A stretch of DNA of 64,000 bases from the NCBI RefSeq assembly GCF_900142785.1, contig NZ_FRCD01000001.1, positions 1 to 64,000 of the forward strand, read 5' to 3'. The notes under the pieces are model-generated. The model saw only the letters and a list, made by a program, of their open reading frames with translations. It was not told the origin of the DNA and did not search any database. The stretch is from Chryseobacterium carnipullorum (GTDB lineage: Bacteria > Bacteroidota > Bacteroidia > Flavobacteriales > Weeksellaceae). Numbering within the stretch: the stretch's first letter is position 1; each line of letters begins with the position of its first letter. Of the stretch, positions 25,095 to 34,877 are shown in pieces. The position numbers and the translations under genes were made by a program.

Positions 25095-26822
25095 TTAAGA
25101 TATAATTGAATTTTCAATCTCTTTGATGTAAATTGCGGGAGTAGTGCCTGTTTTTTTCTTGAATGCAGCCGAAAAAGCCTGGACATTATTATAGCCTAAT
25201 TCATCTGCAATGGCAGGAAGTTTATAAGATCTCAGCTTTTTGTCCTCTAATAATCGCTCTGAAACATAATCAATACGAAGGTCATTCAGATAAGTGGTGA
25301 AATTTTTTCCCTGATGGGTATTGATTACCTCTGATAAATAGGCAGTATTCGTTTTAAAAGTCTTTGCAAGACTGGCCAGCGTAATCCCCTTTTTCAGGAA
25401 AAGGCCCTTGGATTCAAAAGTATTCAGATCTTTCAGGATAGACTGTGTGACATCTTCAGATAATGCATTACCGGTTTTATCTTTTATTTCAGGCATCACT
25501 TCTTCTATTATCAGTGGCTGGGTTTCCTCCTGGCTAAATTCATTCTTCTGAATTTCAACTGGTTCCATATGCTTTTTTTCAATGGAATGAATCAGATCCT
25601 GAGCGATTTTTCTATACTGTTTCTCGGTTTTCTTGGATTTATAATACAAATAAATGAATAAAATAAGGATCAGTAGGAGAACACTGATAGAAGCGTAAAG
25701 GCTTATCTTATTATTATTCAAGTCATTAATAATATTCTCTTTTTCCCTCAGAAGATTGGGTGTATCATATTTCTTAGGAAGTTCTGTAGACAAATATTTA
25801 AACTGTTCATCAAGTTTTTTATCAACTTTTAGGAAGCGGTCTATATAATAAAGTTGCTTCTGTGTGTCGTCATTATCTTTATAATAATCTATGAGAAAGG
25901 TATATACATCCCTTAAATCAGGGAAAGTAATATTAGTTTTTTCAACATTGGCATCCAGTTTAGTGAAATACTCTACCGTTTTCTTTTTATCATTCAGTCC
26001 TTCATATGATTTTCCAAGGCTGTAAAGGACATAATTGGCATTATTATCCTCAATATCTGAGAAATAATCATAGGCTTTGGAAAACTCCCCGATCGCCTGT
26101 TCATATTTTTTCTGCTTTAAATAAGAAAATCCTGACAGATATAAATACTGATTGACACTGTATTTGTTTTGATTTTTGGTAGAATAATCCAGCCCTTCTT
26201 TAATTAAAACACCTACCGAGTCGAGCTGATCACTTTCTATATAACAGTTGATCAGGTTAACGCGAGTCTGATTATGCTCGCTTTCAGAAAGTTCATTGGA
26301 GTCATAATAATGTCTGAACATTTTGGCCGCTTCCACATTTCTCCCGATATGACTGTTGATATAGGCAATATTAAGGTTAGCATAGGCAATTAATTTCTGA
26401 TCTTTTTGCCTCTGGGCATATTTTAAGCTTACAATATAGTTATCGAGGGCGGCTTTCAGGTTATCATTTTTATAGTACAAATTTCCTTTCATCCGATAGG
26501 CAATAGCATCATATGAGCTTTCCCTGGTGTTTTTTGTAACAATAAAAACACTGTCTATGTATTTCATTGCCAGTGGAAAATCTTCATTAAAATGCACCAG
26601 GAGGTATCCCTCTGCCATTTGAAGATTATTTTTTTCACTCTTCGCTTTCTGCAAATAATATTTTGCAATGATTTTAGATTCCTGAATTTTGTCTTTTTCA
26701 TCATAATCATTAAACTTTTTTTTAAGCTCTGCATAACTGAATCCTTTCAAAGAATCGGTCAGTTGTTTTTGAGCATAAAAAAAATTGGCTGAAAGTAATA
26801 AAAAGGTAAATATTCGTTTCAT
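25095..26822 (-). CDS. AraC-type transcriptional regulator with TPR sensor region
   Basis: The start at 26822 was chosen because the protein then begins with a signal-like sequence (MKRIFTFLLLSANFFYAQ); an upstream in-frame Met at 26921 adds a non-homologous extension. The N-terminal about 370 residues form TPR-like repeats outside the membrane. A transmembrane helix (ISLYASISVLLLILILFIYLYY) comes next, then a coiled linker and a C-terminal AraC DNA-binding domain with the LGYNNVQAFSAAFKKKTG signature. This membrane-bound one-component layout is common in flavobacteria. It lies between the two peptide operons, transcribed divergently from the LanB operon, and is the obvious candidate regulator of both. 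Confidence 0.85.
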   Translation of the reverse strand: MKRIFTFLLLSANFFYAQKQLTDSLKGFSYAELKKKFNDYDEKDKIQESKIIAKYYLQKAKSEKNNLQMAEGYLLVHFNEDFPLAMKYIDSVFIVTKNTRESSYDAIAYRMKGNLYYKNDNLKAALDNYIVSLKYAQRQKDQKLIAYANLNIAYINSHIGRNVEAAKMFRHYYDSNELSESEHNQTRVNLINCYIESDQLDSVGVLIKEGLDYSTKNQNKYSVNQYLYLSGFSYLKQKKYEQAIGEFSKAYDYFSDIEDNNANYVLYSLGKSYEGLNDKKKTVEYFTKLDANVEKTNITFPDLRDVYTFLIDYYKDNDDTQKQLYYIDRFLKVDKKLDEQFKYLSTELPKKYDTPNLLREKENIINDLNNNKISLYASISVLLLILILFIYLYYKSKKTEKQYRKIAQDLIHSIEKKHMEPVEIQKNEFSQEETQPLIIEEVMPEIKDKTGNALSEDVTQSILKDLNTFESKGLFLKKGITLASLAKTFKTNTAYLSEVINTHQGKNFTTYLNDLRIDYVSERLLEDKKLRSYKLPAIADELGYNNVQAFSAAFKKKTGTTPAIYIKEIENSIIS

Positions 26823-26945
26823 CGTTATAGTAGTATCTTGCAAATTTACATATTTCTTCATCAAAAAACGAGGGTTAAAAAAAAAGCAAACAAGACCTGT
26901 AAATATTTGTAAATAAACCAATTAAAACATTCTCAAATGTCATGA

Positions 26946-26965
26946 ATTTATAAATCCATCCTATG
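26946..26965. promoter_or_regulatory. Shared operator-like motif, copy 2
   Basis: ATTTATAAAT followed by CCATCCTATG differs from copy 1 (25012-25031) at two of 20 positions. It ends 9 nt before the -33-like TTG of the LanB-operon promoter and lies in the upstream region of the divergent AraC-type gene. Confidence 0.45.
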
Positions 26966-26974
26966 TCAACATGG

Positions 26975-27001
26975 TTGATTTAAAAAATATTCCTTTATTT
27001 G
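26975..27001 (+). promoter_or_regulatory. Candidate promoter of the LanB peptide operon
   Basis: TTG at 26975-26977, a 16-nt spacer and TTTATTTG (26994-27001, one mismatch to TAnnTTTG) precede the 57-residue precursor gene by about 30 nt. Confidence 0.4.
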
Positions 27002-27029
27002 CAACAGATTACTAAAAAATTATATTCTT

Positions 27030-27203
27030 ATGAAAAAACAAAACGAACAAGAGAAAAAACTATCACTAAAAAAAACACAAATCATGAAGATTAATGACAT
27101 GAAAATGATTAATGGAGGAAGCGGTGGCAATATGGGTGCTGGTATCAATGACGGATGTGATGAACCACTTCCTACCCCTTTAAGACATACCTTTGTAAGA
27201 TAA
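27030..27203 (+). CDS. 57-residue Gly-Gly-type ribosomal peptide precursor
   Basis: The basic leader contains LSLKKTQIMKINDMKMINGG (residues 11-30), the pattern of Bacteroidota natural-product precursors (KKLSLKK...KI...GG). The double glycine at 29-30 is the expected cleavage site. The 27-residue core begins SGGNMGAGINDGCDEP (31-46) and ends LPTPLRHTFVR (47-57). Dehydratable residues in the core are Ser31, Thr49 and Thr54; Cys43 is the only cysteine; prolines at 46, 48 and 50 flank Thr49. It is followed 13 nt later by a secreted prolyl oligopeptidase and then a LanB-type dehydratase. Confidence 0.8.
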   Translation: MKKQNEQEKKLSLKKTQIMKINDMKMINGGSGGNMGAGINDGCDEPLPTPLRHTFVR

Positions 27204-27216
27204 TTATATCCTTTTT

Positions 27217-29394
27217 ATGAAGTATTTAATATTTATCATTATTTGTTTTTTTTCTGTTTCTGTACGGGCACAAAAAAATAATCCGGCACCGTCTAAACCT
27301 TCTACTGATGATTACTTCGGAACCAGGATTGTAGACGAATACAGAAATCTGGAAAATTTGGAGGATCCCCAGACCCTCAATTGGATGAAAACCCAGACGG
27401 TTTATACTAATGCCGCTCTGAACCTCATTCCCAAAAGAAATTATTATTCAGCAAAAATGCTTGAATTTGATCAGAGACAGGGATACGCCACTACCAACCT
27501 GAAAATAACAGATAATGATAAATATTTTTATTTAAAAAAGAACAGCAACGAAAAAGTTGCTAAACTCTATTACCGTAAAGAACTCTCAGGAAAAGAAGAA
27601 TTGCTTTACGACCCTTCTCAATATAAAAAGTCAGAAAAAAATCATGAATTTGTCATTAATTATCTGAATCCAAGCTGGGACGGCACTAAAGTGGCCATCT
27701 CAATGGCTGAAAAAGGACAGGAGCTGGCAGAAGTTATTATTCTTGACGTTGAAAAAAAATATATCCATCCGGAAATTATTACCCAGATAGAACCTGTAAG
27801 CGCAGGGGGAATCAAATGGCTGGATGACAACAGTGGATTTTTCTATCTTCACTACCCTACTACAGACTCCAAATCACTCGATTTTTATAAAAACACAAGA
27901 ACCGTTTTATATAAGATCGGGACTGATCCTAAAAATATAACCGACGTTTTCTCTGCAAAAAATAACCCGGAGCTGAACATTACGGAAGACCAGTTTCCTA
28001 TGATTCTGGAATTTGATAAAGATGACCGATACTACATCGGTATGCTTGTAGATTATAATACCTACAGAAAAACATACATCATCCCTAAAAAAGATCTCTT
28101 AAGTGGAAAAAAGAACTGGAAACCTTTTTCAGAATCTGAAGACAAAGCCAAAACATTAGAAGAGCTGAACAATGATATTATTTTTCTATCAAGTTACAAT
28201 TCTTCTCTTAACATGCTTTGTAAGACCAACATCAGTCATCCTCATTTCAAAAATCCCGAAGTTCTGATCCCTGAAAAAAAGGACGAGATTATTAAAAGCT
28301 ATAGAATTACCAAAGATGGGATCTACTATACCACTACCAAAAACGGAGTAGAAGCCAAATTATATTTACTGAATAAAGGAAAAGATATCGAAATTAAACT
28401 TCCTTATTCATCCGGAAATATTGTTCTGCAGTCTAAAGGGCAGGACTATTCTGATATATGGGTAGTCTGTTCCGGCTGGGCGAATGATAACCAAAGATTC
28501 CGATATCACCTAAAAAACAACACCTTTAAACCGGAAGATCTTACACCCGTTACAGAATATCCTGAGTTCAAAGATATTATTGTTAATGAAGTTACGGTAA
28601 AATCAAGAGATGGCGAAGAAATTCCAGTGTCACTCATTTATCATAAAAACGTCAAAAAAGACAGTAAAAACCGGGTTTTAATAGAAAGTTACGGATCGTA
28701 TGGATTTTCCATCAATCCTTTTTTTGCTAAAAAATACCTGTTATGGGTTAACCAGGGCGGAATAGTGGCTATCGCTCATGTAAGAGGAGGCTCAGAAAAA
28801 GGAGAAACATGGCGTTTGGCGGGCTATAAGGAAACCAAGCCCAATACCTGGAGGGACCTGATTGACTGTACTGAATTCTTAATTAATGAAAAATATACTT
28901 CAAAAGATAAAGTAGCGCTTTGGGGAGCGAGTGCAGGCGGAATTACCGTTGGAAGAGCCATGACAGAAAGACCTGATCTTTTTAAAGTTGTAATCGCTGA
29001 AGTAGGGGTAATGAATCCCGTAAGAGATGAGACAACCCCTAATGCGCAACCCAAAGAATTTGGGACGGTAAAGGATCCGAAAGAATTTAAAGCCTTGTTG
29101 GAAATGGATGCTTATCATCATCTTGAAAAAGGCGTTCAGTATCCTGCCACTTTTATTACCGGCGGCATCAATGACCAGAGGGTTACCGTATGGGAACCAG
29201 TAAAATTTGCAGCAGGATTGATGGCAGCGAATATTTCGGAGCATCCTGTAATGTTGAAAATAGATTATGAAGGTGGCCATGCAGGTAATGTTCCCGCAGC
29301 ACATCGCTATGCCAATACAGCAGATATGTTTGCTTTCGCCTTGTGGCAGCTGGATCATCCCGATTATCAGCCCCAACAAAATACAAAAAAGTAA
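27217..29394 (+). CDS. Secreted S9 prolyl oligopeptidase
   Basis: This 725-residue protein has a signal peptide (about 1-19, ending VRAQ). It has an N-terminal beta-propeller and a C-terminal alpha/beta-hydrolase domain with the catalytic triad Ser572 (GASAGG), Asp653 and His688 (GGHAGN), as in the prolyl-oligopeptidase family. It would cut peptides after proline in the periplasm. It lies directly between the precursor and the LanB gene (start codon of LanB immediately after its stop), so it probably matures or degrades the Pro-containing core (inference). S9 enzymes are known leader proteases in some lanthipeptide clusters. Confidence 0.9.
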   Translation: MKYLIFIIICFFSVSVRAQKNNPAPSKPSTDDYFGTRIVDEYRNLENLEDPQTLNWMKTQTVYTNAALNLIPKRNYYSAKMLEFDQRQGYATTNLKITDNDKYFYLKKNSNEKVAKLYYRKELSGKEELLYDPSQYKKSEKNHEFVINYLNPSWDGTKVAISMAEKGQELAEVIILDVEKKYIHPEIITQIEPVSAGGIKWLDDNSGFFYLHYPTTDSKSLDFYKNTRTVLYKIGTDPKNITDVFSAKNNPELNITEDQFPMILEFDKDDRYYIGMLVDYNTYRKTYIIPKKDLLSGKKNWKPFSESEDKAKTLEELNNDIIFLSSYNSSLNMLCKTNISHPHFKNPEVLIPEKKDEIIKSYRITKDGIYYTTTKNGVEAKLYLLNKGKDIEIKLPYSSGNIVLQSKGQDYSDIWVVCSGWANDNQRFRYHLKNNTFKPEDLTPVTEYPEFKDIIVNEVTVKSRDGEEIPVSLIYHKNVKKDSKNRVLIESYGSYGFSINPFFAKKYLLWVNQGGIVAIAHVRGGSEKGETWRLAGYKETKPNTWRDLIDCTEFLINEKYTSKDKVALWGASAGGITVGRAMTERPDLFKVVIAEVGVMNPVRDETTPNAQPKEFGTVKDPKEFKALLEMDAYHHLEKGVQYPATFITGGINDQRVTVWEPVKFAAGLMAANISEHPVMLKIDYEGGHAGNVPAAHRYANTADMFAFALWQLDHPDYQPQQNTKK

Positions 29395-31599
29395 ATGTCC
29401 CGTTTTCCTTACCTTTTTTTTGACGAATTTGTAGTCCGTACTCCCCTATTTTCATCTAATGATTTCCTGAAATACCTAGGAAAAGATGAGATTCCGGAGG
29501 CCGTATTAAAAGAGATATATTCCCATCCTGTTTTTCAGGAAGCTATTTATCTGGCTTCTCCTTTTCTATATGGAGAACTGGTTAAATGGCTCAGCCCGGA
29601 AAAGATCCTTTCCCAAAAAGAAAACCAGAAAATAAAAGATACCCTTCTGAAATATTTCAGCCGTATGAGTACACGATGCACTCCTTTCGGACTGTTCTCT
29701 GGTGTCGGGCCTGGAAAATTTACAACACTATCAGACCAACGGAATAAACAAAATTTATCGGCAGATGACCGGCTGAGAGACACCAAACTGGATATGCATT
29801 TTTTAGTATCCCTGGCTCAGCATTTTGTAAAAACTAAGGAGATAAGAGAGCAACTGCTGTTTTATCCTAACAACAGCATCTATAAGATTGGGAATAAAAT
29901 CCGCTTTATAGAATATCAGTACACCCGCGGAAAAAGGGATTACATTATATCATCTGCTCCTCTTTCAGAAGAATTGAAGCAAATACTGGATTTTTCACAA
30001 TCCGGAAAAACCATATGCGAGATGACTAAAACTCTCGTTAATGAAGAAATAACATTCGCCGAAGCTGAGGAATTTATCGAAGAACTTATTGACAATCAAT
30101 TATTGGTAAGTCAGCTCGAACCGAATGTATCAGAAACTGATTTTCTGGAAATATTGATTTCTGTTTTAGTAAAAATAAACGCCGGCAATGCTGCAGATAT
30201 CCTGAAAAAAATTAAAGATAAGCTGGACCAACTGGACCTCCATTTCGGAAATCCTGTTGAAATGTATTCTGAAATAGAAGAATTAATCAAATCTTTTAAT
30301 ACGGAGTACGATCAGAAATATCTCTTTCAGACAGATCTCTACTTCAAAAATGAATTCTATCTGCCCTCATACTGGAAAAAAGAACTTAAAAAGGGTATTT
30401 GTTTATTAAATAAAATTATAATACCTCAATCTGAAACACCTTTTCAAAAATTTAAAAAGGCATTTTCAGAACGGTTTGAAGCAGAGGAAATACCATTAAT
30501 GTATGTTCTTGATGCTGAAACAGGAATTGGGTACAAACAAGGCGCTTCGGCAAAAGGTCTTCATCCTTATCTGGAAGACCTGAAATTACCCGCTTCCAAA
30601 AAAAAGCAAAACAGAAGCATTCATATGAATCCCCTGGTTAGCATTCTGAATGAAAAGCTGCAGGATGCCTTATTATACCATCTCGAAAAAATTGAATTGT
30701 CCGATAAAGATTTTGACACCTTTGAGGAAAACTGGGATGATTTACCTGATACTCAATCTTTTTTAACAGAAATAATTTCAGAAGGTCACCAGGAAAAACT
30801 ATTTATAAACAGCAGTACAGCCAACAGCGGTGCCAATCTTTTAGGAAGATTTCATTCGGAAAAATCTGAAATCCGGAATTTAGCAAAAGCCATTGCCTGT
30901 AAGGAAAAGGAGCTGAATCCCGGCTATATTACCGCAGAAATCATTCACCTGCCAGAAGCCAGAATAGGAAATATTATCCGGAGACCTACACTACGGGAAT
31001 ATGAAATCCCATACTTGGCACAATCCGTTCTGCCTTTAGAAAACCAAATTCCGGTGGATGACCTGTATATTTCGCTGAAAAATGACAGAATTGTTTTACG
31101 GTCAAAAAGGTTGAATAAAGAGGTAAAACCTTATCTTACCAATGCCCATAATTACTCTTCGGACACACTTCCTGTCTATCATTTTTTATCTGATCTGTAT
31201 TCGCAGAATATCAGAACCGGACTTTATTTTGATTGGGGCGGACTGGAACATATTTACCGTTTTTTGCCAAGAGTGGAATATGGAAATATCATTCTTTCAA
31301 AAGCAAGATGGAAAATAACGGAGAAAGATATTTTACATTTATCTCCATTACTTTCTGATAAAAATCATTTTTTATCGGAATTAAAAAAATTGAGGACCAG
31401 AATGAAAATTCCTGCCTGGATTCAGTGGGCACAGTTCGACAATATGCTGACCCTGAATCTGGAAAATTATGATATGGCTCAAATGTTCATACACATTGTC
31501 AAAAGCGAAAAATCATTGACTATTGAGGAATTTTTATATCATGAAAGTAATGATCATAAGAGGGAATTCATATTTTCGCTGTATAAGGCTGATGCATAA
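29395..31599 (+). CDS. LanB-type dehydratase, N-terminal (glutamylation) part
   Basis: This 734-residue protein begins with the lantibiotic-dehydratase N-terminal signature (FDEFVVRTPLFS) and has the family hallmark RMSTRCTPFGLFSG at 90-103. In class I lanthipeptide pathways this part transfers glutamate from glutamyl-tRNA to Ser or Thr (family knowledge). The elimination domain is encoded separately by the next gene, as in the split LanB enzymes reported from Bacteroidota. It starts directly after the S9 peptidase stop. Confidence 0.9.
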   Translation: MSRFPYLFFDEFVVRTPLFSSNDFLKYLGKDEIPEAVLKEIYSHPVFQEAIYLASPFLYGELVKWLSPEKILSQKENQKIKDTLLKYFSRMSTRCTPFGLFSGVGPGKFTTLSDQRNKQNLSADDRLRDTKLDMHFLVSLAQHFVKTKEIREQLLFYPNNSIYKIGNKIRFIEYQYTRGKRDYIISSAPLSEELKQILDFSQSGKTICEMTKTLVNEEITFAEAEEFIEELIDNQLLVSQLEPNVSETDFLEILISVLVKINAGNAADILKKIKDKLDQLDLHFGNPVEMYSEIEELIKSFNTEYDQKYLFQTDLYFKNEFYLPSYWKKELKKGICLLNKIIIPQSETPFQKFKKAFSERFEAEEIPLMYVLDAETGIGYKQGASAKGLHPYLEDLKLPASKKKQNRSIHMNPLVSILNEKLQDALLYHLEKIELSDKDFDTFEENWDDLPDTQSFLTEIISEGHQEKLFINSSTANSGANLLGRFHSEKSEIRNLAKAIACKEKELNPGYITAEIIHLPEARIGNIIRRPTLREYEIPYLAQSVLPLENQIPVDDLYISLKNDRIVLRSKRLNKEVKPYLTNAHNYSSDTLPVYHFLSDLYSQNIRTGLYFDWGGLEHIYRFLPRVEYGNIILSKARWKITEKDILHLSPLLSDKNHFLSELKKLRTRMKIPAWIQWAQFDNMLTLNLENYDMAQMFIHIVKSEKSLTIEEFLYHESNDHKREFIFSLYKADA

Positions 31600-31611
31600 A
31601 AAAATGGAAGA

Positions 31612-32457
31612 ATGACTAAAAGAAAATTTATTCCCGGAACTGAATGGCTGTATCTTAAAATCTATACGGGTGTAAAAACAGCTGATATTATTCTGGAGGA
31701 AGCCCTCCTATCTTTGATTGCAGATATTCAGGAAAACAATTACATTTCAAAGTGGTTCTTCATCAGGTATCTGGATCCGAAACCTCATATCCGGCTAAGA
31801 TTCAGATTACGTAGCACCGAAGATTACAATTCTGTTATCCAATTGGTTAAAGAAGCCCTGCAGCAATACCTTGAAAGCGGTGAAATCATATCCATCCTAT
31901 TGGATACCTATAACAGAGAAGTAGAGCGATATGGTGAATATACGATGGAAGAGTCTGAAACATTATTTCACAGCAATAGTGAACTCACTTTGCAATGTCT
32001 GCATTTTGACGATGAAGAGAAGATCATTATCAGTCTTTTTCTGATTGATACCTTCTTAGCAACACTAGGTCTCAGTATTCAGGAAAAGCTTGACTGGATC
32101 AAAGATTTCAATGAAGATTTTAAAGCTGAATTTCATGCAGATAAAGTACTTAACAGCCAACTAGATAAAAAATACAGAGCATTAAAGCCTCAATTTCTGA
32201 ATTTTCTTTTTTCGGAAGAATACGTAGATGAAAGAGAATTTATTATTCTCAATATTGAAACAGACCGGGCTGTATTGGAAAAAATTCAGTACCACGACAA
32301 AAATGAGTCTTTGGGAATGCCTCTCAAAATATTTTTTCAAAGTATTTTTCATATGAATATCAACCGGCTTTTTGTTTCCAATCAAAGGACATTTGAAATG
32401 ATTGTCTACGACTACCTATTAAGATATTATAAAACCAATTTTTGGCTTTGTCAATAA
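31612..32457 (+). CDS. LanB elimination domain / thiopeptide-type C-terminal protein
   Basis: This 281-residue protein matches the SpaB C-terminal (thiopeptide-type bacteriocin biosynthesis) domain. It has WLYLKIYTG near the start, IQENNYISKWFFIRYLDPKPHIRLRFR (about 38-64, quoted in part), and DTYNREVERYGEYTMEESE (about 103-121). In split dehydratases this subunit eliminates the glutamyl group to form dehydroamino acids. It is the last gene of the operon; no LanC cyclase or transporter follows. Confidence 0.9.
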   Translation: MTKRKFIPGTEWLYLKIYTGVKTADIILEEALLSLIADIQENNYISKWFFIRYLDPKPHIRLRFRLRSTEDYNSVIQLVKEALQQYLESGEIISILLDTYNREVERYGEYTMEESETLFHSNSELTLQCLHFDDEEKIIISLFLIDTFLATLGLSIQEKLDWIKDFNEDFKAEFHADKVLNSQLDKKYRALKPQFLNFLFSEEYVDEREFIILNIETDRAVLEKIQYHDKNESLGMPLKIFFQSIFHMNINRLFVSNQRTFEMIVYDYLLRYYKTNFWLCQ

Positions 32458-32786
32458 ATTACCTAATGACAGGCTTCAATTAGCCCTAAAAAGCGCAAGC
32501 GATCCACTCGTCCTATTTTTTACATCTGATTTTATTTTCCTCTTTTTTAATTTTATTTATGGAAATCTTGTGAATATTTCTTTTAATAGGTTAGTCGTGG
32601 AGTTTACTTGACAAACGTACAGATAAAAGGGGTGTAAAGAAATTTAGCGCTTTCGCTGAAAATACAGACTATTAATCATTTACGCTCTGTATACGATTTA
32701 GCTTTCTATTACAAATAATTTTTGATAATGAAATTTATCAAGTCTTTATATGAATTTTTAATTTGATTTTACAGTATTTTTGAAAG
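32458..32786. other. Intergenic region between the LanB operon and the globin gene
   Basis: No gene was recognised. A short palindrome (agcg cttt cgct, near 32647) and AT-rich sequence are present. TATTTTTG directly before the globin start resembles a -7 element but is too close to the ATG to be one. Confidence 0.45.
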
Positions 32787-33167
32787 ATGAAAAAATTGGA
32801 ATCAAGAAAGGACATTGAACATCTTGTTAATTCGTTTTACACCAAAGTAATTAAAGATGAGACCATTGGTTTTTTCTTTAGCGATGTAGCGAAAGTAGAC
32901 TGGGACAAGCATCTTCCGAAAATGTATTCATTCTGGGAATCCATTTTGTTTGGGCAGATGAGTTACAAAGGAAATCCTATGGGCGTTCATTTTCCAATCA
33001 ACGAGATCCAGGCTATGGAACAAAAGCATTTTGACCGCTGGCTTGAGCTTTGGAGAACAACGATCGAAGAAAATTTTGCCGGAGAAAATGCTGAAATGGC
33101 CATTTACAAATCTGAAAACATCGCAAGGCTGATGGCTTTTAAAATGGAGCTTGCGAGGAGGCTGTAA
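32787..33167 (+). CDS. Group III truncated haemoglobin
   Basis: This 126-residue globin has the features of the trHb group III: D-I-E-x-L-V-N-S-F-Y-x-K-V near the start, the conserved FFFSDV and HLPKMYSFWESILFG segments, the proximal His region HFPINEIQAMEQKHFDRW, and a C-terminal helix. It probably binds oxygen or NO in the cytoplasm. It is transcribed alone. Confidence 0.88.
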   Translation: MKKLESRKDIEHLVNSFYTKVIKDETIGFFFSDVAKVDWDKHLPKMYSFWESILFGQMSYKGNPMGVHFPINEIQAMEQKHFDRWLELWRTTIEENFAGENAEMAIYKSENIARLMAFKMELARRL

Positions 33168-33217
33168 TGCGGTTATGGTTATGTGATCCCGGTTCCAGGA
33201 TTTTGCTTAAAAATTAA

Positions 33218-34288
33218 TTATGGAACAATGACGGTAAAGATATAGGCCGCCAGATTCACTAATAAAACGGTTCCGTACAGGACATTGGTTTTCCCACGGC
33301 TTAACGAGAGCATTACAATAAATACAGATAGTGAAAGCAGGATAATATCTTTTTTGTCAAGTCCCAGGACCAACGGAATATCATACATGATACAAACAGT
33401 AGACACAGCAGGAATGGTCAATCCAATACTGGCCAAAGCAGATCCTAATGCCAGATTTAAACTGGACTGTATCTGATTGCTTCTTGCAGCACGTATGGCA
33501 GCCACTCCCTCAGGAAGAAGGACCACTCCTGCAATAATAACCCCAACCAAAGATTTAGGAGCTCCTATACTCTGTACCATTCCTTCTATCGTTCCGGAAA
33601 GACCTTTGGCCATTAAGACTACAATCACCAGACAAACCACCAGAAAACCAAAGCTTATCAGCGTTTTATTCAATGAAGGGATATAATGTTCCTCCGGATG
33701 TTCGTCTGGAACGATAAAGTAACTTCTGTGGCGTACAGTCTGTACCATCAGGAAGACTCCATAGATTACGAGACAGGCGATTGAAATAAATATGAGCTGA
33801 GCTTCATTATAGAAAGGTCCGTTGACACTTGAAGTAAAATTAGGAAGAACCAGCGTAAGCACCAGAATTGAAACAATACTCACTAAATAGGTTGTAGCAG
33901 AAGTTCTTGCAAAGAACTGTTCATGATATTTAACGCCACCTACGAGGATACAAATCCCCAAAATTCCGTTAAGAATGATCATTACGGCGGCAAAAACCGT
34001 ATCCCTGGCCAGCGTGATCGCCTGATCTCCGCCAGCGACCATGAGCGAGATGATCAACGCGACTTCAATGATGGTGATACAGAGTGCCAGAATAATGGTT
34101 CCAAACGGCTCCCCTACTTTATGCGCTACCACTTCTGCGTGATGCACCGCAGACAGGACACTTCCGGTAAGCAGAAGCCCTGCAATAATGTCATAAACAA
34201 CTCCGCTACCCATCAGACCGGAAAAATAGTACCCCACTGCCAGAACGGGGAAAATATACGTATAGTGTAAAAATTCTTTTAATTTCAT
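33218..34288 (-). CDS. Calcium/proton exchanger-like ionic transporter
   Basis: This 356-residue protein has about eleven transmembrane helices and two repeated exchanger motifs: HHAEVVAHKVGEPFGTIILAL...EVALI (about 46-78) and PEGVAAIRAARSNQIQSSLNLALGSALASIGLT (about 258-290, quoted in part). These match the CaCA superfamily (ChaA-like). It probably exports calcium or sodium in exchange for protons. It stands alone. Confidence 0.83.
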   Translation of the reverse strand: MKLKEFLHYTYIFPVLAVGYYFSGLMGSGVVYDIIAGLLLTGSVLSAVHHAEVVAHKVGEPFGTIILALCITIIEVALIISLMVAGGDQAITLARDTVFAAVMIILNGILGICILVGGVKYHEQFFARTSATTYLVSIVSILVLTLVLPNFTSSVNGPFYNEAQLIFISIACLVIYGVFLMVQTVRHRSYFIVPDEHPEEHYIPSLNKTLISFGFLVVCLVIVVLMAKGLSGTIEGMVQSIGAPKSLVGVIIAGVVLLPEGVAAIRAARSNQIQSSLNLALGSALASIGLTIPAVSTVCIMYDIPLVLGLDKKDIILLSLSVFIVMLSLSRGKTNVLYGTVLLVNLAAYIFTVIVP

Positions 34289-34504
34289 AAAGTGTCAACA
34301 AAATACAAAAAATCTATGAAATTTGAAATATCAAAAGAAAATATTAATAATATTTTAATCTAAAAAGCAAACAAACCAGCGGCAGCAAGCGTAAAGTTAC
34401 CGATGCAAGAAATGACAATATCTCCTCACTTTTTATTCTTCAATCGAAATTGAAACCGAATATTAATTTCCGGCCTTTCTATTTCATCTCCCTGCCCTTT
34501 TAGC

Positions 34505-34843
34505 TTAATGAATCCAAAGGTTAAAATCCAGAAAATCCGTTAGCATATGGAACAAAAGACCGATGGCTATAATTCTGATATTTCCCTTAAAAAAGAGCAG
34601 CAAAAAATACACCGCAATGGCATAATAGGAATGTAAAATATGAAACCCTATACTGTTTCTTGAGGGGTCAAAAACAGGATGGGCAAATAAATGGTCAAGA
34701 TCTACCAGCATCGTAGCAAGCATAAGGAGATAAGCTTTTTTCCAGTTGTTGCGGAAAAAGACCAAGGCTATAAAAACCGGAAAAACCAGATGTAAAAAGT
34801 AGTGGGTAAATGTTTTTAGTAATGCAATTTCAGATAAACTCAT
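34505..34843 (-). CDS. DUF6122-like small membrane protein
   Basis: This 112-residue protein has four transmembrane helices. Conserved-looking polar residues (HYFLHLVFP, DLDHLFAHPVFDP, GFHILHS, LFHMLTDFLDF) suggest metal-dependent chemistry, as in LexA-binding/DUF457-like hydrolases, but the function is unknown. Assignment to DUF6122 is by resemblance only. It is the last gene of a group transcribed from 38.8 kb. Confidence 0.7.
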   Translation of the reverse strand: MSLSEIALLKTFTHYFLHLVFPVFIALVFFRNNWKKAYLLMLATMLVDLDHLFAHPVFDPSRNSIGFHILHSYYAIAVYFLLLFFKGNIRIIAIGLLFHMLTDFLDFNLWIH

Positions 34844-34877
34844 GAATACTCAATCAATTTTTTAGATTATGAGAACT

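Noticed and set aside
32640..32660. agcg-cttt-cgct palindrome as a terminator of the LanB operon
   Set aside because: Stem of four base pairs only, no T-run and almost 200 nt after the operon stop.
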